Assembly: GCA_904501985.1 (NCBI GenBank)
Contig: CAJGCT010000004.1
Span: forward strand, 1 to 64,000
DNA from: an uncultured Clostridia bacterium
Lineage (GTDB): Bacteria > Bacillota > Clostridia > Oscillospirales > CAG-272
DNA: 64,000 nt
Direction of reading: 5' to 3'
Shown here: positions 52,389 to 59,943 of the stretch, piece after piece
Numbering within the stretch: the first letter of the stretch is position 1
How the letters are laid out: each line of letters starts with the position of its first letter
Notes under the pieces: model-generated
Seen by the model: the letters and a program-made list of their open reading frames with translations, nothing else
The model's database searches: none
Told to the model about the DNA's origin: nothing
Program-made: the position numbers and the translations under genes

Positions 52389-53037
52389 GAACATCACCTC
52401 CGGCTTTATCTCTGACAACCACCTCAAGGGTGTTGTACATACGCATCACATTGACACTGGGACAGTACCAATGGCGTTGGGGTTCTTTCTCCCCGGTATA
52501 CTTCCCTGCATCGTCGTAATCGTCACCGTCCTTTACTCTGTAGCTGTAGATCTGACGGAATATGGGACGGCTGCACTCGTAATTGTAAGTGCACTGCTCT
52601 CTGATACCCTTAGCTACACGCGTAAAGCGTTGTGATGTTCCGAGAATAACTCGGCGGTTCTTTCTGTTCTGACTCCACACGGTGAGCGTGCTTGCAGGCA
52701 TTTTTGCGGACTCCAGGGAGCTAAACAGAGTATGTATCTCGTCGATAACAAAGATAGTTCCCTGTGCACCGTTCCGGTACTTCTCAAAATCCTCGATTCC
52801 GGTATACGGAATTGACGGAACGCCGTATATGGCGATATTGGAGACCACAAGAGCTTCCGGATACTCATTCATCATACACTTCAGCGTGTGCATCATGAGC
52901 AGAGTCTTTCCTGCTCCCTGCTGTCCGGAAAACAGCCATATTCCGCTATATGGAAATTCCTTGCCGGTCTTAAGGGTCTGCTCCAAATTAGCTTCTCTTA
53001 GATTCTTCAACCCTAACGGTTGTGTTATGAACGGCAT
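52372..53037 (-). CDS. Zot-type phage assembly ATPase (pI-like)
   Basis: 221 residues; a strong AAGGAGG lies 7 nt upstream. Walker A SGQQGAGKT ends at about residue 45, and Walker B GTIFVIDEIHTLF has Asp-Glu near 99-100. Further on, SQNRKNRRVILGTSQRFTRV resembles the Zot/FtsK-like core. In Ff phages pI (348 residues) has a cytoplasmic ATPase, one membrane helix and a periplasmic part that joins the pIV secretin. Here the protein ends after the ATPase domain with no membrane segment and no secretin gene follows, which fits a single-membrane host. It drives extrusion of the virion through the membrane. Confidence 0.88.
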   Translation of the reverse strand: MPFITQPLGLKNLREANLEQTLKTGKEFPYSGIWLFSGQQGAGKTLLMMHTLKCMMNEYPEALVVSNIAIYGVPSIPYTGIEDFEKYRNGAQGTIFVIDEIHTLFSSLESAKMPASTLTVWSQNRKNRRVILGTSQRFTRVAKGIREQCTYNYECSRPIFRQIYSYRVKDGDDYDDAGKYTGEKEPQRHWYCPSVNVMRMYNTLEVVVRDKAGGDVHGSDH

Positions 53038-53052
53038 ATTCTACCTCCTTTT

Positions 53053-53081
53053 AAAAGAAAAACGGCGGGCATAGCCCGCCG
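53053..53081 (-). terminator. Intrinsic terminator between coat and Zot genes
   Basis: CGGCGGGC, loop TAT, GCCCGCCG, then TTTTTCTTTT on the minus strand. It would stop most transcripts after the coat gene, as the central terminator after gene VIII does in Ff phages. Confidence 0.88.
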
Positions 53082-53087
53082 CAGGGC

Positions 53088-53300
53088 TTAAAGCTTGCCC
53101 TTCCTGAGACCACCCGTAGCTGCATTGCGCACCTTACGGAATGCAAACCATGCGAGAACAAACGGAGCTGATACAGCAATAGCGGCGACCAGAACAACAC
53201 CGAGATTGCTGACTGTAAACGTATTACCAAGCGCATCTGTAATAGTTGTTATGAAGCTGCTTACATCTGTACCGGTAGCGGTTAACATGAGACCATTCAT
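53088..53300 (-). CDS. Major coat protein candidate (pVIII-like)
   Basis: 70 residues. A polar/amphipathic N-terminal half (ATGTDVSSFITTITDALGNT) is followed by one transmembrane helix at about 33-53 (LGVVLVAAIAVSAPFVLAWF) and a basic C-terminus RKVRNAATGGLRKGKL. Surface/span/basic-tail order is the defining layout of filamentous-phage major coat proteins, whose tail binds the ssDNA inside the virion. No cleavable signal is evident. A ribosome site (AGGAGG) stands 8-9 nt before the ATG, and an intrinsic terminator follows within 10 nt, as expected for the most abundant product. Confidence 0.78.
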   Translation of the reverse strand: MNGLMLTATGTDVSSFITTITDALGNTFTVSNLGVVLVAAIAVSAPFVLAWFAFRKVRNAATGGLRKGKL

Positions 53301-53360
53301 TTTCCTGTCCTCCTTCGTATGATTTTTATTGCTATGCGGTATATGTACCGCAGTATAGCC

Positions 53361-53645
53361 TTATTCCAATTCCTTGATCGCAACAAGCTGCTCGAACCTC
53401 TGACCAAGTCGTCTTTCGTATACAAGCTCTACTTCCTTGCCAACAAGATTGATTATGTCGTTAGCTTCCAAAGGAAGCGAACGGGGGATGTATATATTCT
53501 CTGCCGGATATCCTGCTGTGAAGTTGCCTTTTCCGTCAGATTCGTTGAGCTGATCTGCAGAGCATACATCTATTGTAATTCCCTGCTTCTGTTGTCCGTT
53601 CTTCTCATAGTTGTAACCCTTTGCGCATAATACTTTTACTTTCAT
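53361..53645 (-). CDS. Small phage protein, ssDNA-binding (pV-like) candidate
   Basis: 94 residues, first gene of the leftward operon, with AAGGAG 7 nt upstream. It is beta-rich with basic and aromatic residues (KVKVLCAKGYNYEKNGQQKQ, YIPRSLPLEANDIINLVG, ELVYERRLGQRFEQL). Filamentous-phage pV and analogues are ~80-110-residue OB-like ssDNA-binding proteins encoded just before the coat gene; position and size fit. No motif proves it. Confidence 0.55.
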   Translation of the reverse strand: MKVKVLCAKGYNYEKNGQQKQGITIDVCSADQLNESDGKGNFTAGYPAENIYIPRSLPLEANDIINLVGKEVELVYERRLGQRFEQLVAIKELE

Positions 53646-53681
53646 CTCGTTTTACTCCTTTTTTGTGTATTTCATTGTATA

Positions 53682-53728
53682 ACATTGCTAACACTTATAA
53701 TTATACATTGTTAAACATTGATTGTCAA
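53682..53728. promoter_or_regulatory. ACATTG repeats, candidate operator
   Basis: ACATTG at 53682-53687, 53705-53710 and 53715-53720, the last two 10 bp apart, overlap the leftward promoter spacer. Repeats on one helical face are typical of ribbon-helix-helix operators. Confidence 0.5.
53700..53728 (-). promoter_or_regulatory. Leftward promoter of the prophage operon
   Basis: On the minus strand TTGACA (53723-53728), 17 nt, TATAAT (53700-53705): full consensus. Confidence 0.85.
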
Positions 53729-53734
53729 TAGGTA

Positions 53735-53763
53735 TTGCAAAAATAAAGAAGTTTTGATATAAT
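53735..53763 (+). promoter_or_regulatory. Rightward promoter of the repressor gene
   Basis: TTGCAA (53735-53740), 17 nt, TATAAT (53758-53763) with TGA extension, divergent from the phage promoter and 6 bp from its -35. Confidence 0.78.
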
Positions 53764-53785
53764 TACTTCGGTGAGGTGATAAACA

Positions 53786-53956
53786 TTGAAAGACAAAGCT
53801 ACCGAACAAATTGGAATAAGAGTCACAAAAGAGCTTAAAGAAAAAATGCAAGAAAGAGCCGACTTCGAAGGTCGCTCACTTGCAAATCTTGTTATAAGAG
53901 CTTGTGAAGAATATCTCGGAAAAATCGAAGAAGCAAAACAGCTATTAAACAAATAA
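53786..53956 (+). CDS. Ribbon-helix-helix (Arc/CopG-like) repressor candidate
   Basis: 56 residues from a TTG start with GAGGTGAT 5 nt upstream; missed by length-limited ORF listing. QIGIRVTKELKEKMQERADF is the beta strand and first helix, followed by EGRSLANLVIRACEEYLGKI, the second helix: the classic Arc/MetJ layout. It is transcribed away from the phage operon across a 60-bp divergent promoter region, so it is probably the switch protein that represses the phage genes and perhaps itself. A terminator follows 2 nt after the stop. Confidence 0.78.
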   Translation: MKDKATEQIGIRVTKELKEKMQERADFEGRSLANLVIRACEEYLGKIEEAKQLLNK

Positions 53957-53957
53957 A

Positions 53958-53988
53958 AAAAGACTAACCGTAATGGTTAGTCTTTCTA
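53958..53988 (+). terminator. Terminator of the repressor gene
   Basis: AAAGACTAACC, GTAAT, GGTTAGTCTTT, then CTATTT. Confidence 0.85.
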
Positions 53989-54046
53989 TTTCGTACCGGG
54001 ATCGTGCGCTTCGCGCCGATCGGCGGCGGTCAAACAAAACTGTGTA

Positions 54047-54060
54047 TATTTTGTATAATA
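54047..54060 (+). repeat. att-like repeat, right copy
   Basis: TATTTTGTATAATA, identical to 48232-48245; 65 bp from the end of the aminotransferase gene. Confidence 0.5.
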
Positions 54061-54072
54061 AGCTCTATTTCC

Positions 54073-54115
54073 GTCACCTCCGCTTCCCTCGGTTAAGAGT
54101 TCGCGCGGAGGTGAC
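54073..54115. other. Inverted repeat at the 3' end of the aminotransferase operon
   Basis: GTCACCTCCGC (54073-54083) and GCGGAGGTGAC (54105-54115), 21-nt loop, without a T-run. It could act as a weak terminator for the leftward operon. Confidence 0.5.
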
Positions 54116-54124
54116 ATGTGCCGA

Positions 54125-55297
54125 TTATTTCTCAAGAGACTCCACAAATTCGCCCATTGCTTCGAGTGCCTTTGTGATATGCTCAACCGAATACGCGTAG
54201 GAGATTCTCGCAAATCCCTCGCCGCAGCTTCCGAATGCATTTCCGGGAACGATCGCCACATTTTTCTCGTCAAGCAATCTCTGACAGAATTCGTCGGAAG
54301 AAAGCCCCCACTTCCCTATGTATGGGAACACGTAGAAAGCCCCCTCAGCCTCAAAGCATTCGATTCCGATCTTCTTGAAACCGTCAAGTATGTACTTTCT
54401 GCGGTGGTCGTATTCTGTTGCCATCATTTCAATGTCCGGATCACCGTGCTTCAGCGCTTCGATTGCCGCAAGCTGGCTGGTGGTAGGTGCGCACATTATG
54501 GCATACTGATGTATTTTATGCATCTGCGACACAAGCGGTTCGGGCGCACAGAGATATCCGAGGCGCCATCCTGTCATGGCGTATGCCTTGGAAAATCCGG
54601 ATACTGTAACTGTACGCTCCCACATTCCGTCAAGCGTGGCTATCGGTGTGTGCTTAAAGCCGTATGTAAGCTCTCCGTATATCTCATCGGAAAGCACCAT
54701 GATATCCGTTCCGCGGAGCACCTCGGCAATTTCCTCAAGCTCGTCTCGTGTGAGCACCGCGCCCGTAGGATTATTTGGGAACGGCAGTATAAGGAGCTTT
54801 GTTTTATCGGTAATAGCCGCCCGCAAAGCTTCAGGAGTAAGCTTGAATTTATCTTCCTTTTTGGTCTCAATATATACGGGCACACCGTGTGCAAGCTCAA
54901 CTATAGGTCCGTAGCAGACAAACGCCGGAATGGGTATTATAACCTCGTCGCCGGGATTCACAAGAGCGCGCACGGCAATGTCAATAGCCTCGCTGCCGCC
55001 AACGGTTACTATAACCTCTTTTTTATGGTCGTAGCTAAGGTCAAAACGGCGGTTCAGGTAATTACATATTTCGCTTCTCAGCTCCAGAATACCGTCGTTT
55101 GAGGTATAATATGTGCGTCCCATCTGCAAGCTTTCTATTGCCGCATCCCGTATGTGCCACGGTGTCAGAAAGTCCGGCTCTCCCACTGTCAGGGATATAA
55201 CATCCTTTTTATCGTTCAGCAGGTCAAAAAACTTTCTTATACCGGACGGTTGGATGTGCCTTACCTTATCCGAGAGAATTTTTGTATAATCAAGCAT
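54125..55297 (-). CDS. Class I/II PLP-dependent aminotransferase (aspartate aminotransferase-like)
   Basis: 390 residues. The PLP Lys lies in VSGFSKAYAMTGWRLGYL (Lys about 235). Other hallmarks are TVGEPDFLTP, YTSNDGILELR, PFPNNPTGAVLTRDELEE (Asn/Pro binding), LSDEIYGELTY (PLP Asp/Tyr) and the C-terminal ARISYA (carboxylate-binding Arg). It interconverts amino and keto acids with glutamate/2-oxoglutarate in the cytoplasm. It lies 3 nt after the Lrp-type regulator, a pairing common in Clostridia. It is the last gene of the hisK-type-mutS-lrp operon and borders the prophage. Confidence 0.93.
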   Translation of the reverse strand: MLDYTKILSDKVRHIQPSGIRKFFDLLNDKKDVISLTVGEPDFLTPWHIRDAAIESLQMGRTYYTSNDGILELRSEICNYLNRRFDLSYDHKKEVIVTVGGSEAIDIAVRALVNPGDEVIIPIPAFVCYGPIVELAHGVPVYIETKKEDKFKLTPEALRAAITDKTKLLILPFPNNPTGAVLTRDELEEIAEVLRGTDIMVLSDEIYGELTYGFKHTPIATLDGMWERTVTVSGFSKAYAMTGWRLGYLCAPEPLVSQMHKIHQYAIMCAPTTSQLAAIEALKHGDPDIEMMATEYDHRRKYILDGFKKIGIECFEAEGAFYVFPYIGKWGLSSDEFCQRLLDEKNVAIVPGNAFGSCGEGFARISYAYSVEHITKALEAMGEFVESLEK

Positions 55298-55300
55298 ATC

Positions 55301-55783
55301 TTAAAGCATTCCTCTCATATCCTCGGGAGCGCGTTTATATATAGTTCCCTTGTCCTTGTATTTCTGAAGCACGAAATGGGTGGATGTGGCAACGATATAC
55401 TCAATAGGAGCAAGCTTCTGTGCCACAAAGAATGCCACTTCTTTCATGGTCTTGCCCTCGATAAACACAGCAAGGTCAAAGCTTCCGCTCATAAGATACA
55501 GTGACTGCACCTCGGGATAGTTGTATATCTTCTCTGCCACCTTATCAAAGCCGCGGTCGCGCTGAGGAGCTACCTTCAGTTCGATGAGCGCAGTGACGTA
55601 CTCGCGGTCGGTCTTATCCCAATCCACCAGCGATTTATAACCGAGAATAACGCCGTCTTTTTCGTAGGTGCTTATCATATCTTTGATGTCGCCGACTTCC
55701 TTTCCGAGCATTACGGAAAGCTGTTCCGGGGTCAGGCGGCTGTCGTTCTCAAGAAGATACAGTATTTCGTTATTGTTATCCAT
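55301..55783 (-). CDS. Lrp/AsnC family transcriptional regulator
   Basis: 160 residues. N-terminal winged helix-turn-helix (ILYLLENDSRLTPEQLSVML, VGDIKDMISTYEKDGVILGY), then an Lrp-type ligand-binding alpha-beta domain (TALIELKVAPQRDRGFDKVA, SLYLMSGSFDLAVFIEGK, and the closing FVLQKYKDKGTI). It senses amino acids as an octamer and probably regulates the adjoining aminotransferase (inference). The start is the ATG at 55783 because AAAGGG is 9 nt before it; an in-frame ATG at 55801 is 4 nt from the preceding stop. Confidence 0.88.
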   Translation of the reverse strand: MDNNNEILYLLENDSRLTPEQLSVMLGKEVGDIKDMISTYEKDGVILGYKSLVDWDKTDREYVTALIELKVAPQRDRGFDKVAEKIYNYPEVQSLYLMSGSFDLAVFIEGKTMKEVAFFVAQKLAPIEYIVATSTHFVLQKYKDKGTIYKRAPEDMRGML

Positions 55784-55804
55784 TGTTAAATTCCCTTTCA
55801 TGAT

Positions 55805-57394
55805 TTATTTGTTTTTCACACGTTCCATTATTTTATCATATGACAGTCCGAATTTTTCGGCAATATCTTTGGCATAGGATTTGCCGTCGGGCTTGGCTCT
55901 TGTAATCTCAAAGCTTCGCTCGGCGCCCTTGATGCCTGCCACAAGCGTATCAATTGCCACACCGCCCTGCTCCCTGCACCGCATGTTTATCTCGTCAAGT
56001 TTGGCGGACAGCTCATGGAGATGTGTTGAGAACAAGCATCTGCATCCCACAATAGAAAATCCCGTAAGCACCTCGGATGCGATATAGGATGCCTCATATG
56101 AGCCTGTGGAGCTGAAAGATTCGTCAAGCAACACGAGACTGTATTTGTCCACTGTGTCAAATATAGCGTTAAGTCGGGCGCATTCCTCACCGAGTCTTCC
56201 CTTTTCAAGCGTATCACCGCTGTCGGTGGGAAAATGGGTGTAAATTGCGGTTACAGGCGAAATTTTGGCGGATTTTGCCGGAACAGGCAGTCCCAGCTGT
56301 GCCAAAGCCTGAATCTGACCCACGGCACAGGTTATAACGGATTTTCCGCCTCTGTTGGGGCCTGTAAGTACATAAATTTTAGCGTTTTCGTCAAAATCAA
56401 TGTCGTTTTTCACCATCTCCGCATCAACTCTCAGTGCCACAGCCGGATTGTAGAGGCTAACCGCCGAAAACTCCCGTTTATCCATATCGCAGATTTCGGG
56501 AACGGCAAGGTCAAGTCCGCGGCTCTTAAGAGCAAGCAGCATATACTGCGCTTTGGTGAGAAATTCTATCTCGGGCATGATACGCAGGAGAAAATCGGTA
56601 TTTGACAGCACATACGCCTGCACAAGCTGTCTCCACTGCCTCACATCCGCCTTGAAAATGTCGTTCATCGCCCCGTTGAATGCGTTTGAAAAGGCAATTT
56701 TTGCGTTGTCTGTGTTCGAATGGTTGTAAGGCACAAGGGGCGCAATACAGGTGTAATCGCCGTCCTTGAAATCCATTCGCAGTATCTTGTCGATAACTTT
56801 TCCAGATTTAAAATGCTCTGCGTTGAGGCTTACAACACCGGCATCGGTGGGACGAAACTCGGAATCAAGATTAACTCCGATGGTGATGGATTTGACGTCG
56901 TGCACCTTGGCGGTAAGCTCATTTAGCTTCTTATTTAGGTCCTTGTAATAGTCGCTTTCCGACAGCTCTGTTACAGTTTTGGTAAGCTTAATGAACGCCG
57001 GAGACTTTACGTTGTCGCGCACCGACTGAAATCCCTTGGCAAGCCGCGCCACGATGTCGATATAGAGTTCGATTTCCGTTATACTGTAGAGATAATTCTT
57101 CGCCACCTCGGTCTCGCCTCTGATGGCGCGAAGCTCGATTATATCGTTAAGAAGCGTGAGCACGCTCTTAAGAGTATCCACGATAGTGGGATTGTTCATA
57201 AGGTCGCTCACCGTTGCCATTCGGTATTCTATCACAGCCTTATCTGTGGTAAAATAGTCCGCCAGCGAAGAATTTTTCAGTTCCATGAGATAATCAAGAG
57301 ACAGCTCGGAAATGACCTCATCCGATATGTTTACTCTCTTGCCGGGCGTCTCACTGCCGTTTGGATACAGCAGACTGAATGTTGAATCAAGCAT
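55805..57394 (-). CDS. MutS-like ATPase without mismatch-recognition domain
   Basis: 529 residues. The C-terminal half is the MutS-type ABC ATPase: Walker A LTGPNRGGKSVITCAVGQ, signature-like DSGDTLEKGRLGEECAR, Walker B YSLVLLDESFSSTGSYEA, and FSTHLHEL. The N-terminal half is a helical clamp/lever region (ELRAIRGETEVAKNYLYSIT). The mismatch-binding FxE domain of MutS1 and the Smr domain of MutS2 are both missing, so it belongs to the short MutS-like group of uncertain function. It lies between the phosphatase and Lrp genes in one operon. Confidence 0.82.
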   Translation of the reverse strand: MLDSTFSLLYPNGSETPGKRVNISDEVISELSLDYLMELKNSSLADYFTTDKAVIEYRMATVSDLMNNPTIVDTLKSVLTLLNDIIELRAIRGETEVAKNYLYSITEIELYIDIVARLAKGFQSVRDNVKSPAFIKLTKTVTELSESDYYKDLNKKLNELTAKVHDVKSITIGVNLDSEFRPTDAGVVSLNAEHFKSGKVIDKILRMDFKDGDYTCIAPLVPYNHSNTDNAKIAFSNAFNGAMNDIFKADVRQWRQLVQAYVLSNTDFLLRIMPEIEFLTKAQYMLLALKSRGLDLAVPEICDMDKREFSAVSLYNPAVALRVDAEMVKNDIDFDENAKIYVLTGPNRGGKSVITCAVGQIQALAQLGLPVPAKSAKISPVTAIYTHFPTDSGDTLEKGRLGEECARLNAIFDTVDKYSLVLLDESFSSTGSYEASYIASEVLTGFSIVGCRCLFSTHLHELSAKLDEINMRCREQGGVAIDTLVAGIKGAERSFEITRAKPDGKSYAKDIAEKFGLSYDKIMERVKNK

Positions 57395-57414
57395 TTTGTT
57401 TGTATTCCTTTATA

Positions 57415-58233
57415 TTAAAGTTCGATTTGCGTCAGTTTTCCGTCGCGCACCACCGTCTGCGACTTAAATCCAAGTCTGCGAAGCTCTGCGGCTGCTTCTT
57501 CGATTCCGCAGGCTACATCAGCCGCTCCGTGTGAGTCTGAGCCGATGGTTATAAGCTCGCCGCCGCACTGGCGATACATGGCGCAAAGCTCATATCCGGG
57601 CATTGTAATACTGTTTCTTCGAAGTCCCGACGTGTTGATTTCGAGTGCTGTGCCGGATGAAATCAGCTTTTTAAAAATCATCTCAAAGTCATCGGCGTAT
57701 TTCGCATGGTCAAAGGTTCTGCCGCACAGTGTGAGATACCGCTGTATATATGTAATATGTGCAAGTGCTCCGAAACAGCCGAAATCCACAAGCTCCGAAA
57801 GCTCGGAGAATGTACGCTTCATAAGATATTCGATCTGCTCATCGCACATAATATCCATTTTAAGAAATGCGAAATCTGGATATCCGCGAAGATTATGCAG
57901 TGAGGCGATTATAAAATCAAAACCTTGCTTTCCTATAAGCTCTACGGCTTCATCACGTCTTGCGTGTGCCTGACCAAGCTCCACACCGTAGTTTATCTGT
58001 ATCTTCCCTTTGTATTTTTCCTTGGCTCGGAGTATATCGGTCTTTATAACGTCCGCTTCAAAGAGCGGATATATGCCGTCAAGTATATCGTCGATATCGC
58101 AGTGGTCGCACAGGGATATTTCATTAACGCCGCGTGCGATTGCAGTTTCGATTATTGTATCAATTTCCCCGTTTATATCCTTCGGGCCGTCAAAGGAATA
58201 TTTTGTGTGAACGTGCGAATCGTGAATATACAT
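57415..58233 (-). CDS. hisJ: PHP-domain histidinol-phosphatase (HisJ type)
   Basis: 272 residues. PHP metal motifs: DSHVHTKYSFDGP (His-x-His, residues 5-17), SLCDHCDID, INYGVELGQ, ASLHNLRG, and ITIGSDSHGAADV near the end. These enzymes hydrolyse histidinol phosphate in His synthesis with a trinuclear metal site. No other his genes are adjacent except hisS at the far right, so the exact substrate could differ within PHP phosphatases. It begins the operon with the MutS-like, Lrp and aminotransferase genes. Confidence 0.82.
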   Translation of the reverse strand: MYIHDSHVHTKYSFDGPKDINGEIDTIIETAIARGVNEISLCDHCDIDDILDGIYPLFEADVIKTDILRAKEKYKGKIQINYGVELGQAHARRDEAVELIGKQGFDFIIASLHNLRGYPDFAFLKMDIMCDEQIEYLMKRTFSELSELVDFGCFGALAHITYIQRYLTLCGRTFDHAKYADDFEMIFKKLISSGTALEINTSGLRRNSITMPGYELCAMYRQCGGELITIGSDSHGAADVACGIEEAAAELRRLGFKSQTVVRDGKLTQIEL

Positions 58234-58268
58234 CGTGATGACACCCTTTCAAAAAGTACCTATTTTAT

Positions 58269-58297
58269 ATTTTAACACAATTTTACGTTTATCGCAA
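58269..58297 (-). promoter_or_regulatory. Promoter of the phosphatase-mutS-lrp-aminotransferase operon
   Basis: On the minus strand TTGCGA (58292-58297), 17 nt, TAAAAT (58269-58274). Confidence 0.62.
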
Positions 58298-58326
58298 GTA
58301 TATTCGATAAACTTTTTCAAATTATA

Positions 58327-58355
58327 TTGAAATTTCCGAATGTTTATGGTATTAT
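58327..58355 (+). promoter_or_regulatory. Sigma-A promoter for uxaC
   Basis: TTGAAA (58327-58332), 17 nt, TATTAT (58350-58355) with TGG extension, back to back with the leftward promoter. Confidence 0.68.
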
Positions 58356-58416
58356 TGTAGCAGTGGTTTATATTTACTGCCAAGATATTATAATTTTTTA
58401 AGGAGATACATACAAA

Positions 58417-59829
58417 ATGAAAGAGTTCATGGACAAAGACTTTTTGCTTGAGACCGAAACAGCTCAGGCACTCTACCACAACTATGCGGCAAAGCTCCCT
58501 ATCATTGACTATCACTGCCATGTTCCGCCAAAGGATATTGCGGAGGATAAGGTATACAACAACATCACCGAGCTTTGGCTTGGCGGCGACCACTACAAGT
58601 GGCGTGCTATGAGATGCTGCGGCGTAGATGAGGAATTCATCACAGGCTCTGCATCCGACTATGATAAATTCAAGGCTTGGTGTAAGGTGATGCCCAAGCT
58701 TATCGGCAATCCTCTTTATCACTGGTCACATCTTGAGCTTCGGCGTTATTTTGACTGCGATCTTATCATAAGCGAAGACAACTGCGACGCTATCTGGGAG
58801 ATCTGCAACGAGAAGCTCCGCGATCCTTCCATGAGCGTACGCAACATCATCAAGAATTCCGGTGTTGAGACTATCTGCACCACCGATGACCCTATCGACA
58901 CCCTTGAATGGCACAAGATGCTCCGCGACGATCCGTCCTTCCCTGTCCGCGTTCTTCCTGCTTTCCGCCCCGACAAGGCATTTGCTGTTGACAAGCCCGG
59001 CTTTGCAGGCTATATCGCAAAGCTTTCCGAGGTGTCCGGCGTTAATATCGTTGATATTGACTCTCTTAAGCTTGCTCTCATGCAGAGACTTGACCTTTTC
59101 TGCGAGCTTGGATGCAAGACCGCAGACCACGGTCTTGACGGATACACTCTCTTTGCCGAGGCTTCCAACCACGAGCTTACCGAGATATTCAAGAAGGCTA
59201 TTGCAAGCGACGGAAACGGCATGAGCGCCGAGGAGACCGCAAAGATTCGCACTGAGCTTCTTGCATTCCTTGCCGCACAGTACAAGTGCCGCGGATTCGT
59301 AATGCAGCTCCACTTCGGCGTGCTCCGCAATCAGAATGCACGTATGTTTAAGAAGCTTGGTCCGGATGCCGGCTTTGACACTATCGGAAACTACGATATG
59401 ATCACTCCCGTGTCACGCCTTCTTGACAAGGCTGAGGCAGACGGCAAGCTTCCCCGTACTATTCTCTACTCCATCAACCCCGGCGATAATGCGGCTGTTG
59501 CGGCTCTTTGCGGATGCTTTGAGACCTCAGGCGACGGCAAGCCGCTGGTTATGCAGGGCTCTGCTTGGTGGTTCAACGACAATCTTGAGGGTATGCGCCG
59601 TCAGATGACCGACCTTGCAAATCTCTCCTCCTTCGGCAACTTCCTCGGTATGCTTACCGACTCCCGTTCCTTTATATCCTACACACGTCATGAATACTTC
59701 CGCCGCATCCTCTGCGACCTTATCGGCAAATGGGTTGAAAACGGCGAGTATCCCTGCGATGTTGACACTCTTGCAGAGCTTGTTGTTGACATCTGCTACA
59801 ACAACACCAAGAGCTATTTCGGATTCTGA
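58417..59829 (+). CDS. uxaC: Glucuronate isomerase
   Basis: 470 residues, normal length. Amidohydrolase-fold features: IIDYHCHVPPKDIAED (about 29-44), NITELWLGGDHYKWRAMR, CTTDDPIDTLEWHKML, and RPDKAF. Later segments VMQLHFGVLRNQNARMFK, WWFNDNLEGMRRQM and TDSRSFISYTRHEYFRRILC fit the UxaC family. It converts D-glucuronate to D-fructuronate (or galacturonate to tagaturonate), the entry to KDG and then KDPG, which the aldolase fusion at 20.9 kb could cleave. AAGGAG lies 11 nt before the ATG. Monocistronic; kdgK, uxaB/uxuA genes are not in the window. Confidence 0.95.
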   Translation: MKEFMDKDFLLETETAQALYHNYAAKLPIIDYHCHVPPKDIAEDKVYNNITELWLGGDHYKWRAMRCCGVDEEFITGSASDYDKFKAWCKVMPKLIGNPLYHWSHLELRRYFDCDLIISEDNCDAIWEICNEKLRDPSMSVRNIIKNSGVETICTTDDPIDTLEWHKMLRDDPSFPVRVLPAFRPDKAFAVDKPGFAGYIAKLSEVSGVNIVDIDSLKLALMQRLDLFCELGCKTADHGLDGYTLFAEASNHELTEIFKKAIASDGNGMSAEETAKIRTELLAFLAAQYKCRGFVMQLHFGVLRNQNARMFKKLGPDAGFDTIGNYDMITPVSRLLDKAEADGKLPRTILYSINPGDNAAVAALCGCFETSGDGKPLVMQGSAWWFNDNLEGMRRQMTDLANLSSFGNFLGMLTDSRSFISYTRHEYFRRILCDLIGKWVENGEYPCDVDTLAELVVDICYNNTKSYFGF

Positions 59830-59840
59830 TAAAATGAATA

Positions 59841-59881
59841 CAAAAGCACTGTCACGCGCCTGTCGCTGACAGTGCTTTTTT
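59841..59881 (+). terminator. Terminator of uxaC
   Basis: AAAAGCACTGTCA, 12-nt loop, TGACAGTGCTTTTTT. Confidence 0.9.
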
Positions 59882-59943
59882 CGTGGCGCAATATTTTACA
59901 AAAATATGTCAGGATTTCACCCCATTAAAAAAGCTTGACTCAC

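Larger units (their letters stand above)
48232..54060. mobile_element. Integrated filamentous phage (inovirus-type prophage), about 5.3-5.8 kb
   Basis: A leftward block encodes a ssDNA-binding-protein candidate, a 70-residue single-span coat protein, a Zot-type assembly ATPase, two small membrane proteins, a tip-type protein with N- and C-terminal membrane segments, a second membrane protein, and a rolling-circle initiator. A rightward ribbon-helix-helix repressor sits at the far end. Gene types, order and sizes are those of Inoviridae. No secretin (as expected for a single-membrane host), no integrase or transposase. The outer repeats TATTTTGTATAATA (48232-48245 and 54047-54060) may be att; inner, partly inverted copies at 48769-48796 leave the left boundary uncertain. 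Confidence 0.8.
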
